A stretch of 64,000 nucleotides of DNA. It comes from Thunnus maccoyii (taxonomy: Eukaryota > Chordata > Actinopteri > Scombriformes > Scombridae). A model generated the notes under the pieces. The model did not search any database. It saw nothing but the letters and a program-made list of their open reading frames with translations, and had not been told where the DNA came from. This document shows positions 39,401 to 52,943 of this stretch, piece after piece. Location: the NCBI RefSeq assembly GCF_910596095.1, contig NC_056550.1, positions 18,756,501 to 18,820,500 on the forward strand. Direction: 5' to 3'. A program made the translations under genes and the position numbers. How positions within the stretch are numbered: the first letter of the stretch is position 1; every line of letters starts with the position of its first letter.

Positions 39401-42400
39401 CACCAGTAAGAATATGAATTCAATGTTTGTTACAAAGTCTTATTGGTTGTTTTCTTTTTCATTAGATGGATCCACACCTGCGACACCAAGTAGCTTGAGT
39501 GGTAACAGGTACAGGACATCTGAATATGATTTTACTTTTGTAGTCTGGCACATTCTTCAGATAAAGCAGTTGTTTGAACTGAAAGATTGTTTCTTTGCTT
39601 TACAGTACCTCTCCTTCTATCTTCAAAAAGCCCTTTCTCCCCATCTCCTCCCCTGCGTCAGGTAAGCTGAAGATGGTGTGTTTCTATCATTTCACAATGT
39701 GGTTCACCTATTTCCCTCAGTTCTTGTTTGCCTTTTAGTTGTGTATTGTGTTGTATTGCGGTGTGGTTTTGTTATTTTAATGGATACTTGTAAACTTTTT
39801 GTTCATACTTTTCCATTTACTGTTGTGGTTGATATGTGCATCCCTGTGTGGTGTGCATGCCTTTTAAATGTCTGTGTGTGTCCCATTGTACTCAGGATCT
39901 TTGACTCAGTCTACCTCAATGTCTCATATAGAAGGAGTTGGAAAGACATGGAGCAAGAAACCTCTCAGGTAGGGCCCAAATATTAACTACCATTTAAACA
40001 ATGTGTATATCTTTGGATATTTTTTGTACTTACGCTCTTTCTTTTCTACTTAGCCGCCCCTTGTCGGCAGTATCCTTCAGCATTCCTTTTGGCCTGGACA
40101 GTGATGTGGACATTGTGATGGGCAACCCTGTGATAACCCGCTCTGTGAGCTCAGACCAACTCAACCCAACAGGCCAAAATATGACTCGGGTGCACTATAC
40201 CCCTCCTGAAGACCTCAGCCATTTGCTTGGCAAACCCTCCGGGCCCAACGGTCCCCAGAGAGCTTCCTGGGCCACCCAGACTCCCAGTATTCCAAGGTTG
40301 GCAGAGGAGAATGGCCTTGGGGTGAATGAAACAGGAGAGTTGCCAACCATTGAAGAGGCCCTTCAAATCATCCACAATGAGAGCAAGATGGAGCCACGTT
40401 TACACCCTGACGGTGCTCCTGATGGCTTCTACCTCCACTCTCCTGATGATCCTGCTAGTTCTAGACATAACAGCAACTTAGCACCCATCAGCTGCTCTGC
40501 CCCACCACGCTCAGGAATGATGTACCGGCCCACAGGAGAGTCCAAGGAGCCCACTCGCACCAGAAACGCTTCTGAATGTTCACGAGATGATGACTCTGTC
40601 TTGAGAGATGGCAGTGTGGACTCGGATGCATCAGAAGACATGCCTAAGGCCCAGTCAACTCCAACCACACCTGCTTCTGGTGCGCACTCTGTTAGAGACC
40701 ATGGTAAAGAGGTGTCTGACAGTGGTGTGAAGATGACCAGCTTTGCTGAACGCAAAAAGAAACAGAATATGGATTCTCCCAAAGCCATTGACCCCTCTGC
40801 TCCTCAGATGACCACGTGGGCACAGAAGTCTGAAGAAAGCCCAAGCAAGAGCCCACAACTAAACAATGAAATGTCTGAGCTAGGGGTTCGGCTTGAAGAA
40901 AAGCGCAGAGCTATCGAAGCCCAGAAAAAACGCATTGAGGCCATTTTTGCAAAGCACCGGCAAAGACTGGGCAAGAGTGCCTTTCTGCAGTTGAAGAGGG
41001 AGCAGCGTGAGGAGGAAGGCGAGGGGGACCGAGCAGATGGCCAGTTCAGCACCTCATCCACAGAAGAAGACCTCTCTCGTTTGACACTAGAAGAAAGGCT
41101 AGCTCGAATGGAGGAGGAAGAGCAGCAGGAGCAAGATGAACAGCGCCCCTCTGTGGAGGATGAGGGTAATATCAAAGGAGGACTTAAGCTCAACAAACAG
41201 GTCAGTCAACCCAAAGAGAAGGCAGGTACACCAGGAGAGAAGGGCTCTGGGACACCTGGTGAGAAAATGGTAGCTCCACTAGGGGACTATAATAATGCTG
41301 TGTCCAAACTGACTGCAGCTCTTAGCTCCCTGCAAAGTGACATGCAGCGACTCACTGAGCAGCAGAACCAACTAATTACGAAGAAAGGTGTAGCTTCCAG
41401 CAACAAATCTTGGGTTATTCCAGCCAGCCCTAAAACCTCCACCCCGACTGCTCCTTCTGCACGCCTGTCACGAGAATCCACCAGAGATTTAAATTCAGCC
41501 TCGTCCTCTCCGTCTCCATCCCGCAAATTCTCAAACCACACCACTCCTCCAAAATCTCCTTTGGTCCATCGTAGAGCCCAATCTGTGCCCCCTAAAAGCC
41601 CCAAACACCACCAACACAGTCGTCCCATGGATGTTAAGGTACCAACCCTGTCAAGGGTTCTCAACCCACCACAAAATGTTGACCGCATTCCCCACCTTCG
41701 TCGTGTAAATCCTTGGCAATCCCAGGTCCAGACTTCATCTTCATTCTCCATTGGTGACTCTGATCGTTTTGACGAACTGCGCTCATCTGGACCAACTCCT
41801 ATCCCCACACCTACACTGACCCCAATACCAACTCCTACCCAAACTCCCCGTCCTGCAGCAGATGACACCCTGTCAGAGGTAGGCTCCAATGACTATCAAA
41901 GTATATTTAGCATGGACCTGGAACCAGGGCCCTCGCAAGGTCCTCTGGCTAAGAAGGAAGGGCCTACAGGTGGAGGCTGCAGCTCTGGTGCCCCATCAGA
42001 GTGCTCCTTTGAGAGTGATGCTCCTGCAGTGGTGATGAATGGCAAACGCAGTAGCTTGATAGAGATCTCACTGTCCTCTCTGCAAGGAGACGTAGAGGAG
42101 GATGACCAAGTAGCTGATGCTTTCTCTGACTCAATGAGTGACAAGACAGAGCCAGAGATGAAAGGAGGGGTTGGTTTCTTTTTCAAGGTAGGTGACTGAT
42201 TATTATTGTGTGCTATTCTAAAAAAATGTTAGTATTTAGAAAGGTCAATTAAGTCTTGCCTTATTAAAATCTGTCTTTATTATTAGGATGACAAGGAGCG
42301 AACGGAGGATGAGATGGCTCAGCGAAGAGCAGCCTTGCTGGAGAAACAACAGAAGAGAGCAGAAGAGATGAAAAGACGCAAACTTGAGCAGGAAAAAGAA

Positions 42401-44509
42401 AAAGAATCCAAGTGAGACCCTTTTTTAAATTCAATTACCTGCATTTAATGGAGACTTTGAAATTGGATTACTTACTTTAAAACCAGTCAGATTTGTAAAG
42501 CTTGTATATTACTGCAGTCAGGTTTTTTTTAAATAACTGATGATGATTTAGATTTATTCATTTATTGCTGATTGTAATTGAATAAAAAAAAAATGTTGCC
42601 ATTACTTAGCTGATACATCAAGGTTTTCATCACTGCTTTTGCTTTTCTTTATATCTTTAGCAAGCCCCAGTGGATGATCATCGAGGGCTGGGGGAACAAG
42701 AGTGAGGACAGACCCCAGACCCCAGGCAGTCCTCCAGCATCACGCACCCCACCAGTAGAGGGGACACCCCAGCGCAGAGGAGACTTCACTAGGCAGGAGT
42801 ATGAACGCAGACAGCAACTGAAGATCATGGAAGATTTGGACAAGGTGCTGAGACAGAAACCCACCACAGTTCGTGGTGTCAAGAAACAGAGACCCAAGAC
42901 TGTGTTCAGAGATGACTCAGCCCTCTCTCATAGCCCTGTCAAAGGTTTCATGGGTAAATAGTTCTATTATGTTTCAGACACTGTTTTTTGTCTTTATATG
43001 CTCCCTTCATACACACACATGCATTTGTTTTCTCAATTTAATTTCTTTTTCCATATTTCTTCCTCGTACTAGGTACCAGGCTGAACAAGGTGTACTCTCA
43101 CTCCACCATGAACCTGTCTTCCATGGCTAATGACTCTGGAGGCTTGACTGTCAGGAAGTCTCCCAGGTAACCTGCACAGTGACTTTGGCTGGTATTTTCT
43201 TTATAAATGCTTCAATGAATGTTGGAGAGGCACATAATTCTTAAGCTTGAAACAGAGTAATGATTGTTTTAAGTCCCAGAGAAATAAACATTTATTTTAC
43301 ACAATAATTTTAGTCAATCTTCTATAATCAAATAGAGCTGGGCAATATATCATGATAATGTTGATATCACCATATGGTATTAAATTATGTGTGGTGTTAC
43401 TTAAAGACTTATCTGAGTGATTTAGTAGAGTACAATGAAGAATTAATGTTAATTATTGTTGATCTTTTTTTTTAAATTATTTCTTGTGTTTACATATTTT
43501 CTCCCAACACCAAATGCCTTACCCAAAATATTGCCAGAATACTGATGTTAAGGTATTACACATGTGAGTGTGTTTATGTGTAATGTTATACAAACTACAT
43601 GTTTTCATTGAGTCACTGCTACAACCTGTGGTAGCTGTTATCAGTGTTACCAGGGGCAAAGGTGCATGTAACATACAACATGTACACACAACTTCAGGGT
43701 CTATGACTGACTTTCGTCACTAAACTCCTCTTTGCTTCCCTCCAGCCGCTCACACTCCCCCTCCCGGCTAGTGTCACCAGGACGAAGGAGTGCTCAGAAT
43801 GGAGAGAAGGACTGGGAGAATGGCTCCACTGTTTCCTCCCCTGCCTCAATCCCAGAATACACAGGTCAGTGATATGTTCCAAACTAAGAGTTTAAAAAAA
43901 CTAATCCAATAAGCATGATTTTGTTGGGTATATGACATTTGGAAATGTTGTGTCTTCCAGGACCAAAGCTGTACAAGGAGCCTAGCTTTAAGTCCAACAA
44001 GTTCATCATCCATAATGCTATCACTCGCTGCTGCCTAGCTGGCAAGGTCAATGAACCACAGAAAAACAAGATTGTAGAGGTGAGCCATCCTGCTGTGTCA
44101 GAGTCCAACAGATAGTTCCACCCTAACTAGGCTATAAGTGACTGTGATTTCTGTTGTCAGCTGCACTTACCTTGAATTATTTTGTCTTTCTCGTTTCTTT
44201 CCTCTTCAGGAAATGGAGAAGAGCACGGCCAACCACTTCCTCATCCTCTTCAGAGATACCAGTTGTCAGTTCAGAGCAGTTTACACCATGAACCCTGAAA
44301 CTGAGGAGATGGTACGGCTCACAGGCATCGGCCCCCGCATCATCACACCTGAGATGGTTGAGTCCATTTACAAGTACACCTCTGACCGCAAGCAGTTCAC
44401 TGTCATCCCGTCCAAAACCATGTCCATGAGTGTTGACGCCTTCACCATCCCCGGTCACTTTTGGCAAAAGCGCCCAGGAACTCCCAAGAAGCTTGGCACC
44501 CCCAAATAA
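22934..44509 (+). CDS. camsap3: CAMSAP3 (Nezha), microtubule minus-end binding protein
   Basis: Binds and stabilises non-centrosomal microtubule minus ends, notably at epithelial apical cortex and junctions. I joined 17 coding exons in frame: 22934-23060, 29323-29585, 37034-37174, 37445-37531, 38778-38916, 39023-39162, 39275-39359, 39466-39508, 39606-39661, 39896-39968, 40054-42187, 42287-42411, 42661-42953, 43073-43166, 43746-43864, 43961-44079, 44210-44509; total 1445 aa (human 1249). The CH-type domain spans about residues 205-320 ('YRKDK' to 'PDFVQP'). The coiled coil is near 655-710 ('LEEKRRAIEAQKKRIEAIF'). The CKK domain fills about 1306-1445 ('NKFIIHNA', 'NHFLILFRD', 'KTMSMSVDAFT', 'TPKK'). 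CAMSAP3 is chosen over CAMSAP1/2 by 'PFGLDSDVDIVMG', 'GDFTRQEYERR' and the xab2 neighbour. Exon 11 (2134 bp) codes the disordered middle, including a PTPTLTPIPTPT tract. Exon 6 uses an AAG acceptor. Confidence 0.96.
23061..29322 (+). other. camsap3 intron 1 (6.3 kb)
   Basis: Bounded by GCAG|GTAGGT and a long T run ending in AG. It is the first of two very long 5' introns and separates the 42-residue start exon from the rest. No other exon, RNA gene or clear transposon was recognised. Open frames inside it are short and unsupported. Long first introns like this often hold enhancers, but no specific element can be named. Confidence 0.7.
30188..30272. repeat. CT microsatellite
   Basis: About 85 bp of CTCTCT interrupted by CA and ATG steps, within camsap3 intron 2. 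Confidence 0.9.
32753..32782. repeat. GT microsatellite
   Basis: About 15 uninterrupted TG units within camsap3 intron 2. Confidence 0.95.
33378..33425. repeat. AT / ATGT microsatellite
   Basis: An (AT)n run passes into seven or so GTAT units and back to (AT)n, directly beside the left end of the hairpin element that follows. Confidence 0.95.
33438..33870. mobile_element. hairpin-type non-autonomous DNA element (MITE)
   Basis: The whole 430 bp folds on itself. The left half matches the reverse complement of the right half from the ends (TACGCTCACCGAGCACTT against AAGTGCTCGATGAGCGTA) to the centre near 33655. Internal matches include AGTTTTTGTTGACA, TCTACTTTGTTTATTATTGA and TTGAAAAGTGTT. There is no coding region, so it would depend on another element's transposase. 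The GAACAC..TAATAAAGTGCTCG type end is common in fish genomes. The two halves differ by small changes and short insertions. Confidence 0.8.
34752..35080 (+). repeat. GGGCTGGGCAATAT-type AT-rich dispersed repeat
   Basis: Begins CAGGGCTGGGCAATATG and continues with ATATCACAATATGA and GATAATGCGATAATATG stretches, the usual look of a widespread fish repeat with an ATCGATAT-like interior. A short second piece with the same start lies at 43333-43400. Confidence 0.45.
43333..43400 (+). repeat. fragment of GGGCTGGGCAATAT-type repeat
   Basis: AGAGCTGGGCAATATATCATGATAATGTTGATATCACC lies in a camsap3 intron and matches the start of the repeat at 34752. Only the first 60-70 bp are recognisable. Confidence 0.45.
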
Positions 44510-46261
44510 ACAAATAAACATCTCTACTCCAGATGGGTAGAGATGTTGCAATTTCAGGGAACCAACTCCCAGCTTGACTCCTATCGTCTTCTGTTTTGGC
44601 CAATGTGGCACTTCAGATTGTTCATTACCAACTTAGACTAGCAGTGGACAGCATGACTGATGAGATTTTTGACCAGCTATCAACCTGGACCATGAGAACA
44701 ATCCAGTCAACTCTACATACCAAGAGAAAGGGCCAACCACTCTCTCCTTCAACTGACGTAGTTACAATAGTTTCTCTCTTGAGAGCTTCTGATTGGCTCC
44801 GCCAGGTCTACCTAGATTGTAAAATGTGATGTGAACTGATTCTGTCGGGATGAAGAATTCTCTTTCCCTTGCACCCTGCCTCCTCCTGCCTTGCCTTACC
44901 CTGCCCCTGGAGTCATTTTCACTGACTCTTAGGTAAGAAAAAGAGGGGACAACCACACTGCCTTTGTCCGCACAACAGTATTGTGGGCCAGAGTAGTTCC
45001 CACCCCTCTCAATTCTGCTTACTTTTCCTTTGCTGCCTTTTCTTCTTCTTCCAGGGCTCTCTCTCTCCAGTCTGCTGAGACGAGTGGCTCAGCTCTCAGT
45101 TCAGATAGGATATCTCAGCTGAAAATTAATTGCAGGTAGCTCTGCTCTCATATGAATGTAGGGCACACTAACCACTCATCCCATTCAGGGGTGTTTTCTC
45201 TGGTTTGTCAGGACCAGAAAACACAGTAGTGGGTGGTTCCTCTGTGGGCTGAACTGGTAGTGTCTACTGTGGTTGTCAGTGAACTTGCACACCTAGAAAC
45301 TGCCTGTGTCCCCACAGTTAGTGCACTCCGCTCAGCTCCAACTCTCCTTCAGCTGTAGACATCTGGATGTTTTTTTATACTATTTTGACATTTTTTTGCT
45401 GGACAAATCGCTTCAGCCTTTGAGAGCTAAAAGAAGAATGAAATTCATGTGACTTGTTCCTCTTAACTTGCTTTTTCATTTTCAATATGTGATGAATTGA
45501 AATGTTATCTGAGCTTATCTTGAAAAACAGTACTGGAAACATGAAGGAGGGCTTTATCATATTCATCATTACTTGGATACAGCTCTGTGTGAAAAAGATA
45601 ATCAATGCTGATTTAATATATACTGAATGCTGATTACTTTGATTTTTTGACAATGATTTGTAAAAAGTAAGTTGACCTTTGTAAGCTACGAATAAGCTAG
45701 CCTGCTGCTTAAGCATTAGTGAGATGTATGTTTGTGATGAGAACGAGTGAATGAGAATGAATAGAAACTGTCAAACAGCTGAAAAGTACTGAAACCTTTT
45801 GTCTAGGGATTAAAAAATCCTTGAAGTCACAAGGAGTCTGTTTCCTATTATATGATTCCCTGTTGTGTGTCCAGACATATACACAGTAGGTTTCTTGATG
45901 AAGGATCATTCCGGACTGTAACAGCCCTCACCTACCCCACACAGTCTCTAGACTCCTTTGTGTAAAACTGGGGGAATGTAAATCGCCAAACTGTTTTTTG
46001 CCTGTGTGTCCATGCTATTAGGAAAAAACACTTGACCCTGCAGTTGCTAGTGATTAGGTCAATGTTGCCACAAAATCTGTGGGAAATTGGCCCTCTTATC
46101 TTCCTTTGCAGTCTTAAGCACTACAGCAGCTGCCACAGTGCAGATGTCTTCTTTCGATTCACTGACTGCCTCCAACAAATGTGTTGATTGAATGAGATTC
46201 AAATACAGATGTGAAAAAAATGAGGAGCATTCAGATAAAAAAAATGTTAAGATGATTGATT

Positions 46262-46263
<2 letters not shown>

Positions 46264-46298
<35 letters not shown>
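46264..46298. repeat. GT microsatellite in camsap3 3'UTR
   Basis: About 17 TG units, inside the inferred 3'UTR. Confidence 0.95.
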
Positions 46299-46299
<1 letters not shown>

Positions 46300-46636
46300 A
46301 GGAGTGCATATGGAATTAGTGAATGTTTGTATTTATGTGTTTGTCAAGAGTAGTATGTGGTAGTTGAACACTATATTTTGATTCTGTGCAATTCTCCCCT
46401 AGAAATCCCTGTCTCACCCAGAGGTGTATTTATTTGGTTTGCATTAGATTGTGCATTTGATGTTTAGTTTCAGGTTCTACTTATGTCATTTTGGTTAAGG
46501 TGGTAAGTCGCTCATTCATTTCATAGAAGTTGTCATAACATTTATGTTTTTCTTTTTCTTCTGTCATCAAATCTGTGCCAGCACATTATGTATGTTCATT
46601 TCATAAATTGACTATCCTTGGCAACTGGACCAGACA

Positions 46637-46642
46637 AATAAA
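46637..46642 (+). terminator. camsap3 poly(A) signal candidate
   Basis: AATAAA followed within 40 bp by T-rich and TG-rich sequence (GTTTTTTTTC, then TTTGTTTTGTTTTG), as expected downstream of a cleavage site. It is about 640 bp from the stop codon of the convergent NR5A gene. Confidence 0.55.
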
Positions 46643-46954
46643 AATCCTTTTTAAATCATTGTCATCTATGGTTTTTTTTCATTCCCATGTTATTTTTTCC
46701 CATTTACATTTGGTTTTGTTTTGTTTGTTTGTTTGTTTGTTTTTTGAATTTTGAATGGGTGAAGTTGATATGAGTTCATGCCATTAGCCTGTCAGTGTAG
46801 GCAAAATCTTCCTGCAGAAACAGTGAATCTACAGAAAAGAGCTCTTCTGGTAAACAGTGAAAAGGTAAAATTATTATGTTATAATGTTGAGACACTCTTA
46901 GTTAAATGCATTTATGGGTTTTGAGTACACATGGGCATATCCAAAAAACATTTC

Positions 46955-46960
46955 TTTATT
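46955..46960 (-). terminator. NR5A gene poly(A) signal candidate (minus strand)
   Basis: TTTATT on the plus strand (AATAAA on the minus strand), about 320 bp past the NR5A stop codon. It would leave roughly 300 bp between the two convergent genes' 3' ends. Confidence 0.35.
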
Positions 46961-47278
46961 CAATGATGCATTTCTTTAAACAGTTCAGCTCCTACTGCTT
47001 CTATGAGCTGTATGGTTGTGGTAATACTGTTAATAATAGGAATTTGGGCAAAGCTTGGCACAGGTTAAGTACTTATCCCCCTTCAATGTTGATCTGGGAT
47101 CACAAATTGTCACCCTCACTTCTGTGATTGAAGCCTTAGGGGCTGTTAAAAGAGGGTACACATGTTTACAATCAAAAGTAAAGAGGACAGTTGCATCTGA
47201 AAGGGTGAAAAAGAGGTACAAAAATTCACAGCAACAAACTCTTGTTCCACTAGCGCTTGAAGATACAGCATTGTCGTT

Positions 47279-49822
<2,544 letters not shown>

Positions 49823-50701
49823 TTAAAGTTAAGTGAAATGCACAGTATGACACAAACTTGAGCTGATGAAGTTGACCTATGTGGCACAAGGCGAGAAAAC
49901 AAGTGCTGTTTGTTAAATGGAGATTGTCATGGTGATGTGCCAAGCTGCTCAAAGCATATAGCCTACAGTACACGCTCCTACTGGCTTAGGAGCAAATCAC
50001 GCTCCAGCACTCTTTCCTGTTCCCATTTTCTGTCCTCCATTTTTCTCCTTTAGAATAAAATACAGAGATGCCAAAGGTAAGCAGATGTCCCCCTCTGTTG
50101 TATTTGTTTTGTTGGGAATGATTGTTGAGTGTTAATACAAACAATAATACTATGTCATAATATTCCAGTTTTGCACCAATCCAGGTCATATCTTGAGTCA
50201 GCCAGAAAATAGACTTGAATTGATAATATCTCCGGCAACATAATGTCATATTTCAGTGGTTGGAAAAACTGGAGTACTATGCTGTAAGTGTGTCACACTG
50301 AGGTTTATTGGTCAGCTGTTGAGAGAGCAGCGATCAGTACAGGACCATCCCTCTGTTGCAGACACTACCTTATCACTCGGCTTGATTCGCTTGATCACAG
50401 ATATGACCCTTACATAATTCCCAGAGATGACTGGTTACTTCTATGGAAACCAGTCTCCCAAATGAAAAACCCAAACATAACGGTGAACCACTTTTATACC
50501 TTATCCTTCTGTAAATGTGGATTATCAATCAAATAATCAAGCTAATGAATGCCATTAATATTGAATCATAGCCTACATATTTCCTCACACTCCAACTTTC
50601 AGAACATGACTTTTTACACTTTTATAAAACTGTACAATATTTTCTGTAACCTGCCTACAAGGTTATTATCTACCCACGGTGCACTTCCAGCTTGTACTCA
50701 C

Positions 50702-50960
50702 ATGTTGATGATCCTTCCCAAGTTAATAGATCCTCAGGGTAGTTGCCCGGTTGGTGGGCAAGAGCCTGGGGCTGCTGTGGGTGATAATCAGGTTGGTCCA
50801 TTCTGGCTGGTGGGACATGAACTCCACAGTTAGTCCAATCTGATCTTCATTGTCACAGAGATCAGGAGACCAGACGGACACCGCAGGAGAGCCAGAGAAA
50901 GGCCAACAGGCAGCCCCGAAAGCCCCGGTGGACTGATGGTTGTTTAAGGCCCACAAATGG
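50702..50960 (-). other. possible 5' exon of the NR5A gene
   Basis: On the minus strand, sequence richer in G and C than its surroundings ends in ATCAACAT|GTGAGTAC at 50702, a very strong splice donor about 0.9 kb upstream of the first NR5A coding exon. A 77-codon open frame covers part of it but closes before the donor, so if transcribed it would be mostly 5'UTR. The upstream limit is not visible. It may equally be unrelated to the gene. Confidence 0.25.
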
Positions 50961-51011
50961 ACTTCGATCTGTAGTGAGTGTCATAAAACCTCTCCTGACT
51001 GGCACTCCTAC

Positions 51012-51012
51012 C

Positions 51013-51043
<31 letters not shown>

Positions 51044-51044
51044 C
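51012..51044. repeat. CAGT tetranucleotide microsatellite
   Basis: About eight CAGT units with one CAGTAAGT interruption. Confidence 0.9.
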
Positions 51045-51242
51045 AACCCCTCCATGGTAGACAGTCAGATAGCCACCTGCTGGAATGTTACTGTAGTGAA
51101 ATCGTTCGAGTATTATTGAGCCATCCTGGTACTCAGCTGATAAGATAAGACTCTACTAAAGAGTGCCGTTGAACTGCAGCCATTCAGATTTAATAAATTA
51201 GTTTCTTCATTAGTATTCTGTATTGTAGCATTTCAATGTATG

Positions 51243-51990
51243 CAGTGGTGGAAGAAGTACATAGATACCAATACAATGATGTAGAAATATTTAATCACGA
51301 ATAATGGCCCTTTATTCAAAATCCTATTTAAGTGAAGGCACAGCATTATCAGCAAAATTTACTTTAAGTATCAAAAGTAAAAGTTCTTGTGCTGCAGAAA
51401 AGTGATACCTGTGAGTGATTATTAGATTAGATTGTTAATACTTATGCATCAATGTGTAAGTAGCATTTTCTTGTTGTAGCTGGTTGAAGTGGAGCTCATT
51501 TTAACAATCATACCTATTGGTCGGACCCCTCTGAGGGGTTGTGATGTGATTAATGGAGCATAAAAGAAAAAAAATCTGCTCTACAGATGTGTAGTCATTT
51601 GAAAAAAACTTTTATATAATCTTTGTTTTTTGTGAAATATTGGATAATCTCTTTGGGCCTTATTTAAATGAAACCATCTGAGAAGTAACTAACAACTCAT
51701 GACCAAAGGCTCCAATCAGAATCACAGGCCAAACAGTTCATCTTTAGTAATATATTGTGTTTTATAACAGATATAACAGATCATCATTTTTTTGGTAAAA
51801 TCTTAACCCGCAAAGTAATTAGTAACTGTAGCTGTCAAATAAATCTAGTGGAGTAAAAAGTATTTCCCTCTCAAATGTGGTGTAGTAGAAGTATAATAAA
51901 GCAGAAAATGGAAGTACTCAAGTAAAGTACAAATACTTTAATATTGTACTTAAGTACAGTGCATATGTAAATGTATTAAGTTACTTTCAA
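51243..51990 (+). mobile_element. GTGGTGGAAGAAGTA-type non-autonomous element, copy A
   Basis: Starts GCAGTGGTGGAAGAAGTAC and ends with AAGTACTCAAGTAAAGTAC and a TTAAGTTACTTTC end. The ends are rich in repeated AAGTA/TACTT, giving loosely inverted termini. The middle holds CGGACCCCTCTGAGGGGTTG, shared with copy B (59456-60262). No reading frame. The same family is present in minus orientation at 21585-22315. Confidence 0.65.
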
Positions 51991-52700
51991 CCAAATAATT
52001 CATGTGTAGTCTCTTCAGGTAAACATCAGTTGTTCTTCTTTAGTAAAACATAATTTATTTACCTTAATAATCCAAGGAAAAGGAAAAGAAATTTGAAATT
52101 TTTTCTTTATTCAGTGTAATGCAAAATTAGTCAATCAGAGAAGTTAGAGACTGTGATTATATTGTTCCACATTGCCAGCCTGTGCTTGATATGATAAGGT
52201 GCCATTCAGCAGTTCCGAATGGCACAGGTTGCTTTGATGAAGCTCACGGTGACGTCAAAGTGATAGGGCAGTTCAAGGGTGGATGGTTATGACACCTGCA
52301 CATTAGCTTGTAAATGGATTATGGCATTCATCAATAAAACAATCTACCTATTATTCACCAGTCTGTTTAGTATCTGACACTTGACACAGTCTCTATACTC
52401 TCCCACTTTCAGAAGGAGAATGTTCATGAAGTGAAAAATATTCAATAAATCTTAATGCACGTCACTAAAAAGCTGTTGGTGCTGGGATGTAGATGTACAG
52501 TTGCGTAGTCCTGGAAGTAATGCGCTTGCTGAGCTTTGTAATGCCATCTGGTGGTGCCACAGAATAAAACTGAAGTGGGACTGGATCACCCTTTGCAGGT
52601 TACATCTAATGTTAAACCAGCTTTAGACACATTTTTAGGGTAGGTCCAAAGAGGTCTTTGATTGGTTAAGAACAACGAAAAGAAATCACTGCAAATAGGA
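51991..52700. other. spacer between repeat copy A and the SOUL gene
   Basis: AT-rich sequence with no supported gene. It includes the likely 3'UTR end of the SOUL gene on its right side. Confidence 0.4.
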
Positions 52701-52703
52701 AAC

Positions 52704-52709
52704 TTTATT
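52704..52709 (-). terminator. SOUL gene poly(A) signal candidate (minus strand)
   Basis: TTTATT on the plus strand gives AATAAA on the minus strand 235 bp past the stop codon of the SOUL gene. Confidence 0.5.
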
Positions 52710-52943
52710 GAATATTAACAAAAAAAAAAAAAATCAAACCATCAGACAAGCCAGTAGGCACATCTTTACAAGTAGCTAGTACATTGTGTTTTCAATTCAA
52801 ATATACATTTTTAAAATTGGTGCTCTCACTGGCCGGTTATATATATACCAAATTATGACTTGAAGCAATGTCCAACTACAACATATACAGCTCTTCATAT
52901 ATATTGTCAGCTGTGAGCTGTCAATCCACAGGGCTCACAGTAT

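Larger units (their letters stand above)
44510..46660 (+). other. camsap3 3'UTR (inferred extent)
   Basis: About 2.1 kb from the camsap3 stop to the AATAAA at 46637. It includes a GT microsatellite and no supported reading frame. An early AATAAA sits almost at the stop codon (44504-44515), so a very short alternative 3' end is conceivable. Confidence 0.55.

Noticed and set aside
40429-41196. Two further minus-strand open frames of 119 and 130 codons
   Set aside because: Shadows of the same camsap3 exon; serine-rich runs mirror the acidic Glu-rich coding strand.
41287-41889. 200-codon open frame on the minus strand
   Set aside because: It lies opposite the large camsap3 exon. Its GVGIGV repeats are the reverse reading of the Thr-Pro tract, and it has no family resemblance.
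44177-44611. 144-codon minus-strand open frame
   Set aside because: Opposite the last camsap3 exon, which codes the highly conserved CKK domain on the plus strand.
50723-50956. 77-codon minus-strand open frame as a separate gene
   Set aside because: No recognisable domain; better explained as part of a possible NR5A 5' exon or as chance.
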